Shown here: piece by piece, positions 1 through 7,751 of the stretch | Numbering within the stretch: the stretch's first letter is position 1 | Layout of the letters: each line of letters opens with the position of its first letter | Assembly: GCA_030656215.1 (NCBI GenBank) | Contig: JAUSOD010000095.1 | Span: 1-64,000 of the forward strand | Direction: 5' to 3' | DNA from: Azoarcus sp. | GTDB taxonomy: Bacteria > Pseudomonadota > Gammaproteobacteria > Burkholderiales > Rhodocyclaceae | DNA: 64,000 nucleotides | Notes under the pieces: generated by a model | The model's database searches: none | Told to the model about the DNA's origin: nothing | The model's input: the letters and a program-made list of their open reading frames with translations, nothing else | Made by a program: the position numbers and the translations under genes

Positions 1-37
1 AAGGAGGCCCTGCGGCTGGCCGCGTGAGGCCGCCACC

Positions 38-84
38 CGCTTTCAGCGCCGCTTCGGGCTACGCCCTGCGCGGCGCTGAAAGCG
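38..84. repeat. 15-bp perfect inverted repeat (stem-loop)
   Basis: Bases 38-52 (CGCTTTCAGCGCCGC) are exactly complementary to 70-84, with a 17-base spacer. The structure could be a terminator of a gene ending left of the window or a REP-like element. There is no T-run after it, so a repeat element is at least as likely. It sits at the edge of a 487-base stretch in which I see no gene. Confidence 0.55.
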
Positions 85-142
85 AAATCACATCAACCAT
101 GCCGTGCTCACCCAAATTGCACAACTTGACGCACACAACTGT

Positions 143-175
143 GCGAGGGTTTTGTAGGGCCGACTTCAGTCGGCC
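143..175. repeat. REP-like repeat, copy 1 (GGCCGAC-TTCA-GTCGGCC)
   Basis: These 33 bases recur exactly at 288-320. Both copies end in the perfect palindrome GGCCGACTTCAGTCGGCC (158-175 and 303-320). Short intergenic palindromes of this kind, followed or preceded by GTAGGGC, are common in Rhodocyclales-type genomes (recollection, not checked). No coding function is seen in the surrounding 1-487. Confidence 0.7.
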
Positions 176-236
176 GCAGGTGGCCGGCCTTGGTGCAGGT
201 GCTCGTGCCCGGCGCTGGTGCCCGCATCACCCCTGT

Positions 237-254
237 GGCGGGTTGAAACCCGCC
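237..254. repeat. second palindrome type (GGCGGGTT-GA-AACCCGCC)
   Basis: A perfect 18-base palindrome followed by CTAC lies midway between the two GGCCGAC repeats. Its layout resembles its neighbours: an 18-base palindrome next to a GTAGGGC-type flank. It looks like a second class of the same kind of intergenic element. Confidence 0.6.
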
Positions 255-287
255 CTACGGCGGATGTGCAGGCAGCGGTGGTAGGGC

Positions 288-320
288 GCGAGGGTTTTGT
301 AGGGCCGACTTCAGTCGGCC
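288..320. repeat. REP-like repeat, copy 2
   Basis: Exact second copy of the 33-base unit at 143-175, again ending in the palindrome at 303-320. The bases that follow are also alike (GCAGGTG versus ACAGGTG), so the duplicated unit may be about 40 bases. From here to 487 I see no gene. Confidence 0.7.
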
Positions 321-487
321 ACAGGTGCCTGTGCTTGGCGCCGGCGGCCGAACCACCTTCTCCTGCGCATTGAAGTCTGCCCGCACGTAGCGCGGACTGG
401 AGGCAAGTCGCGACTATCGTTCAATGCAATGAAAAATCGTCGCGCCAACGCCTGGTTCGAACGACACTTTGCCTGGATGAAACGTTT

Positions 488-1108
488 TTATAGCTTCGCG
501 CTTGGTCGCGCGGCGATGCGGTCGCGCCAGGCCTGCAGGTTTGCCATGCCCTCGGCCGCGGGGCGGAGCTTCATCAGGCCGCGGGCGAATTCGATGGCGC
601 AGAAGGCGGTGATGTCGGCGATGGTGAAGCGCTCGCCGGCGACGAAAGGCCGGCTGCCAAGTTCGGTGTCGAGCCAGCGCAGCACCTCGCGCACCTTCTC
701 GCCCTGCGAGCGCCCGAAGTCGGGGAATTGCGGCTGCTCCAGCGGCGCCAGGCCGGGGTGGGTGTGGCGGATGCAGTTGGCGATGCCGCCGAAAACATAG
801 AGCTCCATGCGCCGGTCGGTCATCTCGATGAAGGCGCGTTCGTCGAAATCGACCCCCATCAGATTGACCTCGGGGAAGCGCCCTTCCAGCCAGGTGCAGA
901 TCGCCCGGGTCTCGCCCAGCACACGGCCGTCGTCGAGTTCCAGTACCGGCACTTTGGCAAGCGGGCTCTTGGCGAGGTAGGCCTCGCTCCGATGCTGATC
1001 GCTGCCGATCTCGACCACCGCTTCTTCGATGCCGGTAATGCCCTTCTCGGCGATGAACATGCGCACCCGGCGCGGGTTTGGCGCTTTCGGCGATACATAG
1101 AGCTTCAT
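488..1108 (-). CDS. glutathione S-transferase family protein
   Basis: Cytosolic GST-fold protein of 206 residues. The N-terminal thioredoxin-like half starts MKLYVSPKAPNPRR and carries the region expected to bind glutathione; the helical C-terminal half contains RPFVAGERFTIADITAFC, the usual GST C-terminal N-capping/hydrophobic staple region. An upstream in-frame ATG at 1153 would add 15 residues unlike any GST, so I start at 1108. It lies downstream of a second GST on the same strand (41 bases between them), so the two are probably co-transcribed. The substrate is unknown; likely roles are conjugation or peroxide/disulfide detoxification, in keeping with glutathione reductase 1.4 kb away. 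Confidence 0.88.
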   Translation of the reverse strand: MKLYVSPKAPNPRRVRMFIAEKGITGIEEAVVEIGSDQHRSEAYLAKSPLAKVPVLELDDGRVLGETRAICTWLEGRFPEVNLMGVDFDERAFIEMTDRRMELYVFGGIANCIRHTHPGLAPLEQPQFPDFGRSQGEKVREVLRWLDTELGSRPFVAGERFTIADITAFCAIEFARGLMKLRPAAEGMANLQAWRDRIAARPSAKL

Positions 1109-1149
1109 GCGGTTTTGTCTCCGGTTTCCGGTTGCATTCAGGCCGCGCT

Positions 1150-1866
1150 TCAAGCCCCAGCGTTACGCGACTGGCCCATTTCCACCATTTTGCGTGCGTC
1201 TTCGGCGAACTGCCGGGCCTTTTCGTCGTTGTCGGCGTCGTCGGCGAGGTCGACCTTCGATGGCGGTATCTCGAGGCCGCGCTGCACGGCCGGCCGGGCG
1301 CGGATCTGGTCGCGCCAGCGCTTGAGGTGGGGCAGGCCGTCGAGGTCCACGCCGGACCAGCGATGGGTGCGCACCCAGGCCCAGTTGGCGATGTCGGCGA
1401 TCGAGTAGTCGCCAGCCAGGTATTCATGCTCGCGCAGATGGCCGTCGAGCACGCGGAACAGGCGTTTGGTCTCACCCTGGTAGCGGTCGATGGCGGGCTG
1501 GATCTTCTCCGGAAAGTAGCGGAAGAACACGTTGGCCTGACCCATCATCGGGCCGATGCCGCCCATCTGGAACATCAGCCATTGCAGCACGCGCGAGCGC
1601 CCCTTGGCGTCGGCCGGCATCAGGCGCCCGGTCTTCTCTGCCAGATAGATCAGGATGGCGCCGGATTCGAACACCGCAAAGTCGTCCTCATCGCGATCGA
1701 CAATTGCGGGGATGCGGCCGTTCGGGTTGATCGCAAGGAACCACGGCTGTTTCTGATCCTGGTTCGCGAAGTCGAGCACATGCACGGAGTAGGGCAGGGC
1801 CAGCTCTTCCAGCGCAATCGAGATCTTGTGGCCGTTGGGGGTGGCGGCCGTGTAGAGGTCTATCAT
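1150..1866 (-). CDS. glutathione S-transferase, YfcG/Ure2p-like
   Basis: 238-residue GST. The N terminus [20 protein letters not shown] is the signature of the nu-class/Ure2p-like bacterial GSTs (YfcG, YghU), which act as glutathione-dependent disulfide-bond oxidoreductases rather than classical transferases. [16 protein letters not shown] matches the glutathione-contacting ES motif. The start at 1866 is chosen because AAGGAG lies 6 bases upstream; a longer reading to 1920 lacks family similarity. It is the first gene of a two-GST unit. The C-terminal tail after about residue 205 is charged and probably disordered. Confidence 0.9.
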   Translation of the reverse strand: MIDLYTAATPNGHKISIALEELALPYSVHVLDFANQDQKQPWFLAINPNGRIPAIVDRDEDDFAVFESGAILIYLAEKTGRLMPADAKGRSRVLQWLMFQMGGIGPMMGQANVFFRYFPEKIQPAIDRYQGETKRLFRVLDGHLREHEYLAGDYSIADIANWAWVRTHRWSGVDLDGLPHLKRWRDQIRARPAVQRGLEIPPSKVDLADDADNDEKARQFAEDARKMVEMGQSRNAGA

Positions 1867-1984
1867 CGTCGCTCCTTGGTGTTTGTCTGCCGTCAGGCGG
1901 TGCCGCAGTGTCGCGCGCACCGCGACGTGGTCGTGGCGGGGCCAGGTCTTATGCGGGTCTTGCGCGCGCCTGGCGGCCGGGTGC

Positions 1985-2326
1985 TTAGACCTTGCGCAGG
2001 TAACAGGCCTTGAGCATGAAACTGCCGGCGTCCATCTTGCAGTCGACTTCGTGGTCGCCGCCTACGAGGCGGATGCTCTTGACCTTGGTGCCGACTTTCA
2101 ACGTGATCGACGAGCCCTTGACCTTGAGGTCCTTGATCAGTACGACGGCATCGCCATTGGCGAGCACATTGCCGTTGGCATCCCTGACCACCGAATCGGC
2201 TTCTTCGTCGGCGGCTGCGGCGTCGGCCATCGGCCATTCGAAGCCGCAGTCGGCGCACACGTAGTTGTCACCGTCCGGATAGGTGTTCTCGAGGGTGCAT
2301 TGGGGGCAGGCGGGAAGCGTGGGCAT
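1985..2326 (-). CDS. yjdM: PhnA/YjdM-family zinc-ribbon protein
   Basis: 113-residue protein. The N terminus has a zinc ribbon (CPQC at 7-10, CADC at 24-27), followed by an SH3-like domain with [16 protein letters not shown] and the conserved ending [16 protein letters not shown]. This is the PhnA/YjdM family. Despite the old name it is not a phosphonate hydrolase and its function is not established. The gene is divergent from glutathione reductase with about 140 bases between the starts. No strong ribosome site precedes this ATG, but the family N terminus fixes it. Confidence 0.9.
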   Translation of the reverse strand: MPTLPACPQCTLENTYPDGDNYVCADCGFEWPMADAAAADEEADSVVRDANGNVLANGDAVVLIKDLKVKGSSITLKVGTKVKSIRLVGGDHEVDCKMDAGSFMLKACYLRKV

Positions 2327-2466
2327 TGCAGTGTTCCATTGGGGGTGAGCCCGCCATTTTAAGCCGGCGACCGACGTGCTCGCGGGATATTCGCTCGGGC
2401 GTGAGGATGAACGATGTCGCCCGCGCCCGGTCTGGTTGTTGTGCAAACCATAAAACGAGGGCCGGC

Positions 2467-3807
2467 ATGACCGAGTACGACTATCTGGTGATTGGCGGGG
2501 GGAGCGGCGGTGTGGCCACCGCACGGCGGGCGGCGGAGCACGGCGCCCGCGTGCTGCTGGTCGAGGCCGATCGCCTGGGCGGCACCTGCGTGAACGTGGG
2601 CTGCGTGCCCAAGAAGCTCATGTGGTACGCCGCAGGCATTGCCCAGACGCTGCGCGATGCAGGGGGCTACGGCTTCAATGTGGCTGGGTCCGAGTTCAAC
2701 TGGGGTGCGTTGAAGCATCGGCGCGACGACTACATCGCCCGCCTCAACGGCATTTACGCCGATCTGCTGGATAAGTCCGGGGTGACGCTGGTGCGGGGGT
2801 TTGCGCGTTTTGTCGATGCGCGCACGGTGGAGGTCGACGGCAGCCGCTACAGCGCACCGCACATCGTTATCGCCACTGGCGGTCATCCGGTGGTGCCGGA
2901 GCTGCCGGGGGCGGAACTCGGGATCGATTCCAACGGGTTTTTTGCACTGGCGCAGCAACCGCAGCGGGTGGCGGTGGTGGGGGGGGGTTATATCGCGGTG
3001 GAGCTGGCCGGGATGTTCAATGCGCTCGGCAGCACGGTAACCATGCTGGTACGCGGGGCGCAGTTGCTGCGTCCTTTCGACAGCATGATCCGCGACGAGC
3101 TGATGGTGCAGATGCAGGAGGATGGCGTGGATTTGCGCCTGAATACCGAGACGCAGTCGATCGAGCGCGCACCCGACGGTGCGCTACGGGTGTGCTGCAA
3201 GGACGGCAGCACGCTCGAGGTGGATGCGCTGGTGTGGGCGGTGGGCCGCGCGGCCAATACCGCTGCCCTGAACCTCGCCGCGGCGGGGGTCACCGCCGAA
3301 GCCGGTGGCGTGATCCCGACTGACGCTTACCAGAACACCCATGTGCCCGGCATCTACGCGCTGGGCGACATTACCGGCCGGGCGGAGCTGACGCCGGTGG
3401 CGATCGCGGCCGGGCGCAAGCTGGCCGCACGCCTGTTCCTGAACCAGCCCGGGAGCCGGCTCGATTACGACACCATTCCGACGGTGGTTTTCAGCCATCC
3501 GCCGATCGGCACTGTCGGTCTCACCGAGGATGAGGCCCGCAAGCAGCATGCAGAGGTAAAGGTCTACACCAGCCGCTTTACCGCGATGTACTACGCCTTG
3601 ACCGATCACCGCCCGAAGACGGCGATGAAGCTGATCTGCGTCGGCCCCGACGAGCGCGTTGTCGGCGCCCACGTGATTGGCGACGGTGCGGACGAGATGA
3701 TGCAGGGCTTTGCGGTCGCGGTGAAAATGGGTGCGACCAAGGCCGATTTCGACAACACCGTGGCGATTCACCCTTCGAGCGCGGAAGAGTTCGTCACCAT
3801 GCGCTGA
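2467..3807 (+). CDS. gor: glutathione-disulfide reductase
   Basis: 446-residue flavoprotein disulfide reductase that uses NADPH to reduce GSSG. Visible motifs: the FAD-binding GGGSGG at residues 10-15, the redox-active disulfide [13 protein letters not shown] (Cys41/Cys46), the NADPH-binding [15 protein letters not shown], the second FAD motif GIYALGDI and the C-terminal HPSSAEE with the catalytic His. An upstream in-frame ATG at 2326 overlaps the divergent yjdM start and encodes unrelated sequence, so 2467 is preferred. With the two GSTs nearby it forms a local thiol-redox cluster. Trypanothione reductase and mercuric reductase share the fold but fit the motifs less well. Confidence 0.95.
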   Translation: MTEYDYLVIGGGSGGVATARRAAEHGARVLLVEADRLGGTCVNVGCVPKKLMWYAAGIAQTLRDAGGYGFNVAGSEFNWGALKHRRDDYIARLNGIYADLLDKSGVTLVRGFARFVDARTVEVDGSRYSAPHIVIATGGHPVVPELPGAELGIDSNGFFALAQQPQRVAVVGGGYIAVELAGMFNALGSTVTMLVRGAQLLRPFDSMIRDELMVQMQEDGVDLRLNTETQSIERAPDGALRVCCKDGSTLEVDALVWAVGRAANTAALNLAAAGVTAEAGGVIPTDAYQNTHVPGIYALGDITGRAELTPVAIAAGRKLAARLFLNQPGSRLDYDTIPTVVFSHPPIGTVGLTEDEARKQHAEVKVYTSRFTAMYYALTDHRPKTAMKLICVGPDERVVGAHVIGDGADEMMQGFAVAVKMGATKADFDNTVAIHPSSAEEFVTMR

Positions 3808-3808
3808 C

Positions 3809-3840
3809 GCGGCGGTTGCGGGCCATACCGCCCGCGCCGC
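3809..3840. terminator. GC-rich hairpin between convergent genes
   Basis: GCGGCG at 3809 pairs with CGCCGC ending at 3840, and GCGGG (3818-3822) pairs inside it with CCCGC (3831-3835). It lies just after the gor stop and before the end of the convergent DUF2249 gene. There is no T-run, so termination is inferred from position and stem strength. Confidence 0.4.
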
Positions 3841-3861
3841 CTGGCGCTGAGCCGAAGGCGA

Positions 3862-4161
3862 TCAGCTGCAGCAGCCGTGTCCGCCACCGCCGCCGCAACC
3901 GCCGGTGGCGGCTTGCTGGGCGTCGGCCTGAACGGTGAAGTCGATGACGATGTTGCCCGGCTCGCGGGTCACATAGCCGATGCCAATCTGCTTGCCGTAG
4001 CGCTGCTGGATCTGGTCGAGCAGCGGCAGCGGGTCGTGGTCATTGACGAAGCGCATCGTTTCGCCGTCGTTGAGCGATTCGAGTGCGCCGAAGATGGCGG
4101 CGTGGCGGAAACGCTTGGCAACGCCACGCGCATCAAAGGAATGTACGGTGTTGTCGAACAT
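3862..4161 (-). CDS. DUF2249 domain protein with Cys/Gly-rich tail
   Basis: 99-residue protein matching DUF2249: a small alpha/beta domain starting with FDARGVAKRFRHAAIFGALE and containing GETMRFVNDHDPLPLLDQI, in the style of TusA/SirA-like folds. The C terminus is unusual: GGCGGGGGHGCCS supplies three Cys and a His that could bind a metal or form disulfides. The start at 4161 is preferred because GGAAGAGA lies just upstream; an in-frame ATG at 4176 would add five residues. DUF2249 genes often sit near nitric-oxide or denitrification genes (family knowledge), but here the neighbours are gor and a c-di-GMP protein. Two palindromes upstream may be its operators. Confidence 0.85.
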   Translation of the reverse strand: MFDNTVHSFDARGVAKRFRHAAIFGALESLNDGETMRFVNDHDPLPLLDQIQQRYGKQIGIGYVTREPGNIVIDFTVQADAQQAATGGCGGGGGHGCCS

Positions 4162-4275
4162 CGGGATCTCTTCCATCGGATGGGTGCCGGGCTTGAGCTG
4201 CGGCCGGCTTCGCAGCAGGAGGCATCCTATGAGGCTGTGCAAGGCAAAACCTTGACGAAAAACAAAAACGGGATT

Positions 4276-4290
4276 GCACCACTGTGGTGC
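4276..4290. promoter_or_regulatory. palindromic operator candidate GCACCAC-T-GTGGTGC
   Basis: A perfect 7-1-7 palindrome lies in the 230-base gap between the divergent DUF2249 gene and the GGDEF/EAL gene. A second element with the same CACCAC/GTGGTG half-sites follows at 4347-4363, its centre about 72 bases away (close to seven helical turns). Paired, phased half-sites in a divergent promoter are typical of transcription-factor binding. The regulator is unknown. Confidence 0.45.
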
Positions 4291-4346
4291 GCAACGCCGC
4301 GAATTCGAGTGCCCGCACTGCCGGTGGCATGACGAACCGCGCACGG

Positions 4347-4363
4347 CACCACGCAATGTGGTG
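4347..4363. promoter_or_regulatory. palindromic operator candidate CACCAC-N5-GTGGTG
   Basis: Second copy of the CACCAC/GTGGTG half-site pair, here with a 5-base spacer. It ends about 30 bases before the earliest start codon of the PAS-GGDEF-EAL gene. See the paired element at 4276-4290. Confidence 0.4.
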
Positions 4364-4391
4364 ATCTGGCCGATCGGGCCCGGCGTTTGCT

Positions 4392-6566
4392 TTGTGTTCA
4401 GAAAGCCATTCAACACCGTCGTCCACCGTGCTCGTCCAAATCAGTCGCCCCGGCCGTACCAGCCTGCTCAGTTCCGAAGTCCTGGACCGGTCGCGCGTGC
4501 TCGACACCTTGATGAACAACCTCGACGGGATGGCCTACCGCTGCCTCAACGACAGGCACTGGACGATGGTCTTCGTCAGCCAGGGCTGCGCCCGACTCAC
4601 CGGCTATCAACCCGCCGAGATCGTCGATCGGGTCGATACCTGCTGGGAGGAAATCACTCACCCGTGCGATCGGGCTCGCGTGCGTGCCTGCATAGAGGGT
4701 GCGCTGCGCAGTGGTCAACGGTTTTCCGTCCAGTACCGGATCAAGACCCGGAGCGGAGAGGTCCGATGGGTGGTCGAGCGTGGCACCGTGGTGCTCGACG
4801 AACAGGGCGAGCGGGTGGTCGAGGGTTTCATCGAGGACGTTACTGCGCATCGGACCATGCTGGAGGCGCGCGAGCAGGCTGAACTGCGCTACCGTCACAT
4901 CTTCGAGCACGCGTCCGAGGGCATCTTCCAGACCACCAGCGAGGGCAATTACCTGGCGGCCAATCCGGCGCTGGCCCGCCTCTACGGCTATGCGACGCCG
5001 GATGAACTGATCGACAAGCTGTCCGACATCGGGCGCCGTCTGTATGTCGATCCCGAGCGCCGGGCCGAGTTCCACCACCTGATGCAGACCCACGGCGAGG
5101 TGCTCAATTTCGAATCGGAGGTCTATCGTCAGGACGGCTCGCGGATCTGGGTGTCCGAAAACGCGCACATCGTGCGTAGCGCGCAGGGCGAGTTCATCTG
5201 CTACGAAGGTACGGTGCAGGACATCTCCGAGCGCAAGCACTACCAGGAGCAGCTCGAGCGCCAGGCCAACCATGATCTGCTCACCGGGCTGCCCAACCGT
5301 GTTCTGCTCGCCGATCGCATCGAGCAGGGCATCGCCCGCGCCGGGCGGATGGGTTGCCAGCTGGCGCTGGTGTTCATTGATCTGGACAACTTCAAGTTCG
5401 TCAACGACAGCCTCGGTCACGGCGTGGGCGACGAGTTGCTCAAGGAGATCGCCGGGCGCCTGAGCACCTGCCTGCGTGGCTCCGACACCGTGGCGCGTCT
5501 GGGGGGCGACGAATTCGTGCTTTTGCTCAACGATCATGAGCAGGTGAGTAGCGTGATCTCGTTGCTCGAGCGCGTACTACAGGAGGTGGCCCGTCCGGTC
5601 GCGTTGTCGGGACGCGAGTTCCACGTGGGCGCCAGTCTGGGCGTGGCGCTGTTTCCGGATGACGGGGGCGACGCGCAGACGCTGCTTAAGCATGCCGACA
5701 TCGCGATGTATGCGGCCAAGGACCGTGGGCGCAACAACTTCCAGTTCTTCACCCGCGAACTCAACCGGGTAGCCGGCGAACGCCTCAGCCTCGAGGCGGC
5801 GATGCGGGTGGCCCTCGAGCGTGACGAATTCGAGGTGCATTACCAGCCCAAGTTCGACCACCGCCGCCGCATCGTCGGGGTGGAGGCGCTGGCGCGCTGG
5901 TTTCATCCAGAACTGGGTGCGATCGGTCCAGACCGCTTCATCCCCATCGCCGAGGAAACCGGGCTCATCCTGCCCTTGACCACGGCCATCCTGCGTCGTG
6001 CCTTTGCCGCCGCACGCGACTGGAACCGCGGGCGCGAGCAGCCGTTGCGGATGGCGGTGAACCTGTCGCCGCGGCTGTTCCTGTGCGGCGACATCGTGGC
6101 CCACGTGGCCGGCCTGCTGGTCGAGGCCGGGCTGTCACCCTCCCACGTCGAGATGGAAGTCACCGAAACGGTGTTTCTCGGTGACAGCGACCGGGCGGTG
6201 ACCATCCTGCGCGCGTTCAAGGCGCTCGGCGTGAGCCTGGCGATGGACGACTTCGGCACCGGTTATTCGTCGCTGAGCTACCTGAGCCGCTTCCCGTTCG
6301 ACATCATCAAGATCGACCGCTCGCTGGTCACCGGCATCGAGCACGACGAAGAAATGGCGATGATCGCGCGCGCCGTCATCTCGCTCGGCCAGAGCCTGCG
6401 CAAGACGGTGGTCGCCGAAGGGGTGGAGAACCAGGCCCAGTTCGATTTTCTGCGCTATCAGGGTTGCGACGAGTTTCAGGGTTACCTGTTGTCGCGCCCC
6501 TTGCCCGAGGCCGAACTCACACGCCTGCTGGCATCGGGCGGGGTCATCGCCAAGGTGCCGGCATAG
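4392..6566 (+). CDS. PAS-PAS-GGDEF-EAL cyclic-di-GMP signalling protein
   Basis: Cytoplasmic protein of up to 724 residues with two PAS domains (roughly 35-155 and 165-285), GGDEF (about 295-455; RLGGDEF at 369-375) and EAL (about 470-715; EAL at 498-500, DDFGTGYSSL and VAEGVEN downstream). Both catalytic signatures are intact, so diguanylate cyclase and phosphodiesterase activities are both possible; in such proteins one often dominates under PAS control. There are no membrane segments. The start is uncertain: TTG at 4392, GTG at 4428 and ATG at 4512 are all in frame and none has a strong ribosome site; the first PAS domain needs at least the 4512 start. Confidence 0.93.
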   Translation: MCSESHSTPSSTVLVQISRPGRTSLLSSEVLDRSRVLDTLMNNLDGMAYRCLNDRHWTMVFVSQGCARLTGYQPAEIVDRVDTCWEEITHPCDRARVRACIEGALRSGQRFSVQYRIKTRSGEVRWVVERGTVVLDEQGERVVEGFIEDVTAHRTMLEAREQAELRYRHIFEHASEGIFQTTSEGNYLAANPALARLYGYATPDELIDKLSDIGRRLYVDPERRAEFHHLMQTHGEVLNFESEVYRQDGSRIWVSENAHIVRSAQGEFICYEGTVQDISERKHYQEQLERQANHDLLTGLPNRVLLADRIEQGIARAGRMGCQLALVFIDLDNFKFVNDSLGHGVGDELLKEIAGRLSTCLRGSDTVARLGGDEFVLLLNDHEQVSSVISLLERVLQEVARPVALSGREFHVGASLGVALFPDDGGDAQTLLKHADIAMYAAKDRGRNNFQFFTRELNRVAGERLSLEAAMRVALERDEFEVHYQPKFDHRRRIVGVEALARWFHPELGAIGPDRFIPIAEETGLILPLTTAILRRAFAAARDWNRGREQPLRMAVNLSPRLFLCGDIVAHVAGLLVEAGLSPSHVEMEVTETVFLGDSDRAVTILRAFKALGVSLAMDDFGTGYSSLSYLSRFPFDIIKIDRSLVTGIEHDEEMAMIARAVISLGQSLRKTVVAEGVENQAQFDFLRYQGCDEFQGYLLSRPLPEAELTRLLASGGVIAKVPA

Positions 6567-6568
6567 GC

Positions 6569-6991
6569 TCACTCGGAAACGGGCCAGTCCGGATTCCAGG
6601 CAACTTCCCACAGATGCCGGTCGGGATCCTGGAAGTAGCCGGCGTAACCACCCCAGAAGGTATCGCCGGCCGGTTTGGTGATGATGGCGCCGGCCGCAGC
6701 GGCTTGTGCCATCACCGCATTCACCTCGTCACGCGAAGATACGTTGTGTGCCAGGCAGAACTCAGTCGCGCTCGCCGCCTGTTGCGGCAAGCCGGCGTCG
6801 TTAGCCAGGCTGATGCGTGGCCATAGCCCGAGGCGCAAACCCGCCTGCAATTCGAAAAAGGCCACCGCGCCGAACTCGAACTCCGCGCCGATGATGCCAT
6901 CGGTCGCCAGACCGAGTCCGTCGCGGTAAAAGCGCACGGCCCGTTCGAGGTCATCGACCCCGAGGGTGATAAGGCTGATTCTCGGCTTCAT
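6569..6991 (-). CDS. VOC-fold (glyoxalase/bleomycin-resistance-like) protein
   Basis: 140-residue single-module vicinal-oxygen-chelate protein: SLITLGVDDLERAVRFYRDGLG at the N terminus, a central FFELQAGLRLGLWPR strand and the terminal WGGYAGYFQDPDRHLWEVAWNP. Proteins of this type bind a metal and a small substrate; which reaction this one catalyses cannot be read from sequence. GAAGGAG precedes the ATG. It is the last gene of a three-gene unit and its start overlaps the end of the upstream hydrolase gene by 41 bases. Confidence 0.88.
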   Translation of the reverse strand: MKPRISLITLGVDDLERAVRFYRDGLGLATDGIIGAEFEFGAVAFFELQAGLRLGLWPRISLANDAGLPQQAASATEFCLAHNVSSRDEVNAVMAQAAAAGAIITKPAGDTFWGGYAGYFQDPDRHLWEVAWNPDWPVSE

Positions 6992-7751
6992 GCGATTGCT
7001 CCTTCGTAAGGTGTGCTTCCAACCAGTCGCTTATCCGAGCGGCTACCCATGGTCCGTCATCCAGCGGCAGGTCGTGTCCCCCCGTGGCGTGTTGTACCAG
7101 CGGCAGGCTCCAGCGAGCCGCGAGCGCTTCGGAGCACCGTGGGTCGACCAGGGCGTCCGCCGCGCCGCTCAGGATCAGCATGGGAACCGCAGGCGGTCGC
7201 GCCGGCGCACGGAAGCGCGCTGCCGCGACCAGCTGGCGCAGAGCGTTCAGCCGCGAGACACGGTGATTTCGGCGCAATGCCACCCAGTCGTCGAGTACGG
7301 CTGCAGGGCGCGTCCGGCTGGTGAGGCCGAGGATGATGGCTTCGCTGGCATGGTCGTCCCTGCTCGCCAGCAGCCTGAACAGAGGCAGGTAGCTGGAAGG
7401 ACTGAGGCGGCGGTGGACGGGACTGAAAGGCCGCACGCTGGTGTTGATCAGCACGCAACCTTCCACCTCGTCCGGACAGGCGTCGGCCCAGGCGATCGCC
7501 ACCATGGCACCGAGCGACATGGCGACCAGGCAGTAGGGGCCGGGCAGGCCCAAGGCCTGCAGTTGGGCGCGGCAGGGAGCGATCATGTCCGGCACCCGAG
7601 CGGGGCTGCACTGATGATGCAGCACGCCGTTTCCGGGCAGGTCGAGTGCCACGATACGTGCCGGTGATACGCGCTCGGCCAGTTGCCGCGGAAAGCCCCC
7701 CCAATGCCCGCGTTCGCGGGTCAGCCCGCGCAACAGTACCCAGACGCTCAT
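6951..7751 (-). CDS. alpha/beta-fold hydrolase
   Basis: 266-residue alpha/beta hydrolase. The nucleophile elbow is VAMSLGAMV (Ser near residue 79, with Ala in place of the usual first Gly), a late-strand Asp is in LILSGAADALVDPR and the catalytic His is in HATGGHDLPLDDG. The start at 7751 overlaps the stop of the upstream M14 peptidase gene by ATGA, implying translational coupling. The C-terminal 18 residues or so overlap the VOC gene start and are low in family similarity. The substrate is unknown; association with a zinc peptidase-fold protein hints at sequential handling of one amide or ester metabolite. Confidence 0.86.
   Translation of the reverse strand: MSVWVLLRGLTRERGHWGGFPRQLAERVSPARIVALDLPGNGVLHHQCSPARVPDMIAPCRAQLQALGLPGPYCLVAMSLGAMVAIAWADACPDEVEGCVLINTSVRPFSPVHRRLSPSSYLPLFRLLASRDDHASEAIILGLTSRTRPAAVLDDWVALRRNHRVSRLNALRQLVAAARFRAPARPPAVPMLILSGAADALVDPRCSEALAARWSLPLVQHATGGHDLPLDDGPWVAARISDWLEAHLTKEQSHEAENQPYHPRGR

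Noticed and set aside
24-284. 86-codon open frame at the left end
   Set aside because: It runs through palindromic repeats, has no ribosome site and no protein-like pattern.
143-320. Repeated palindromes considered as a CRISPR array
   Set aside because: Only two copies of the unit, irregular spacing and a different palindrome between them; no cas genes.
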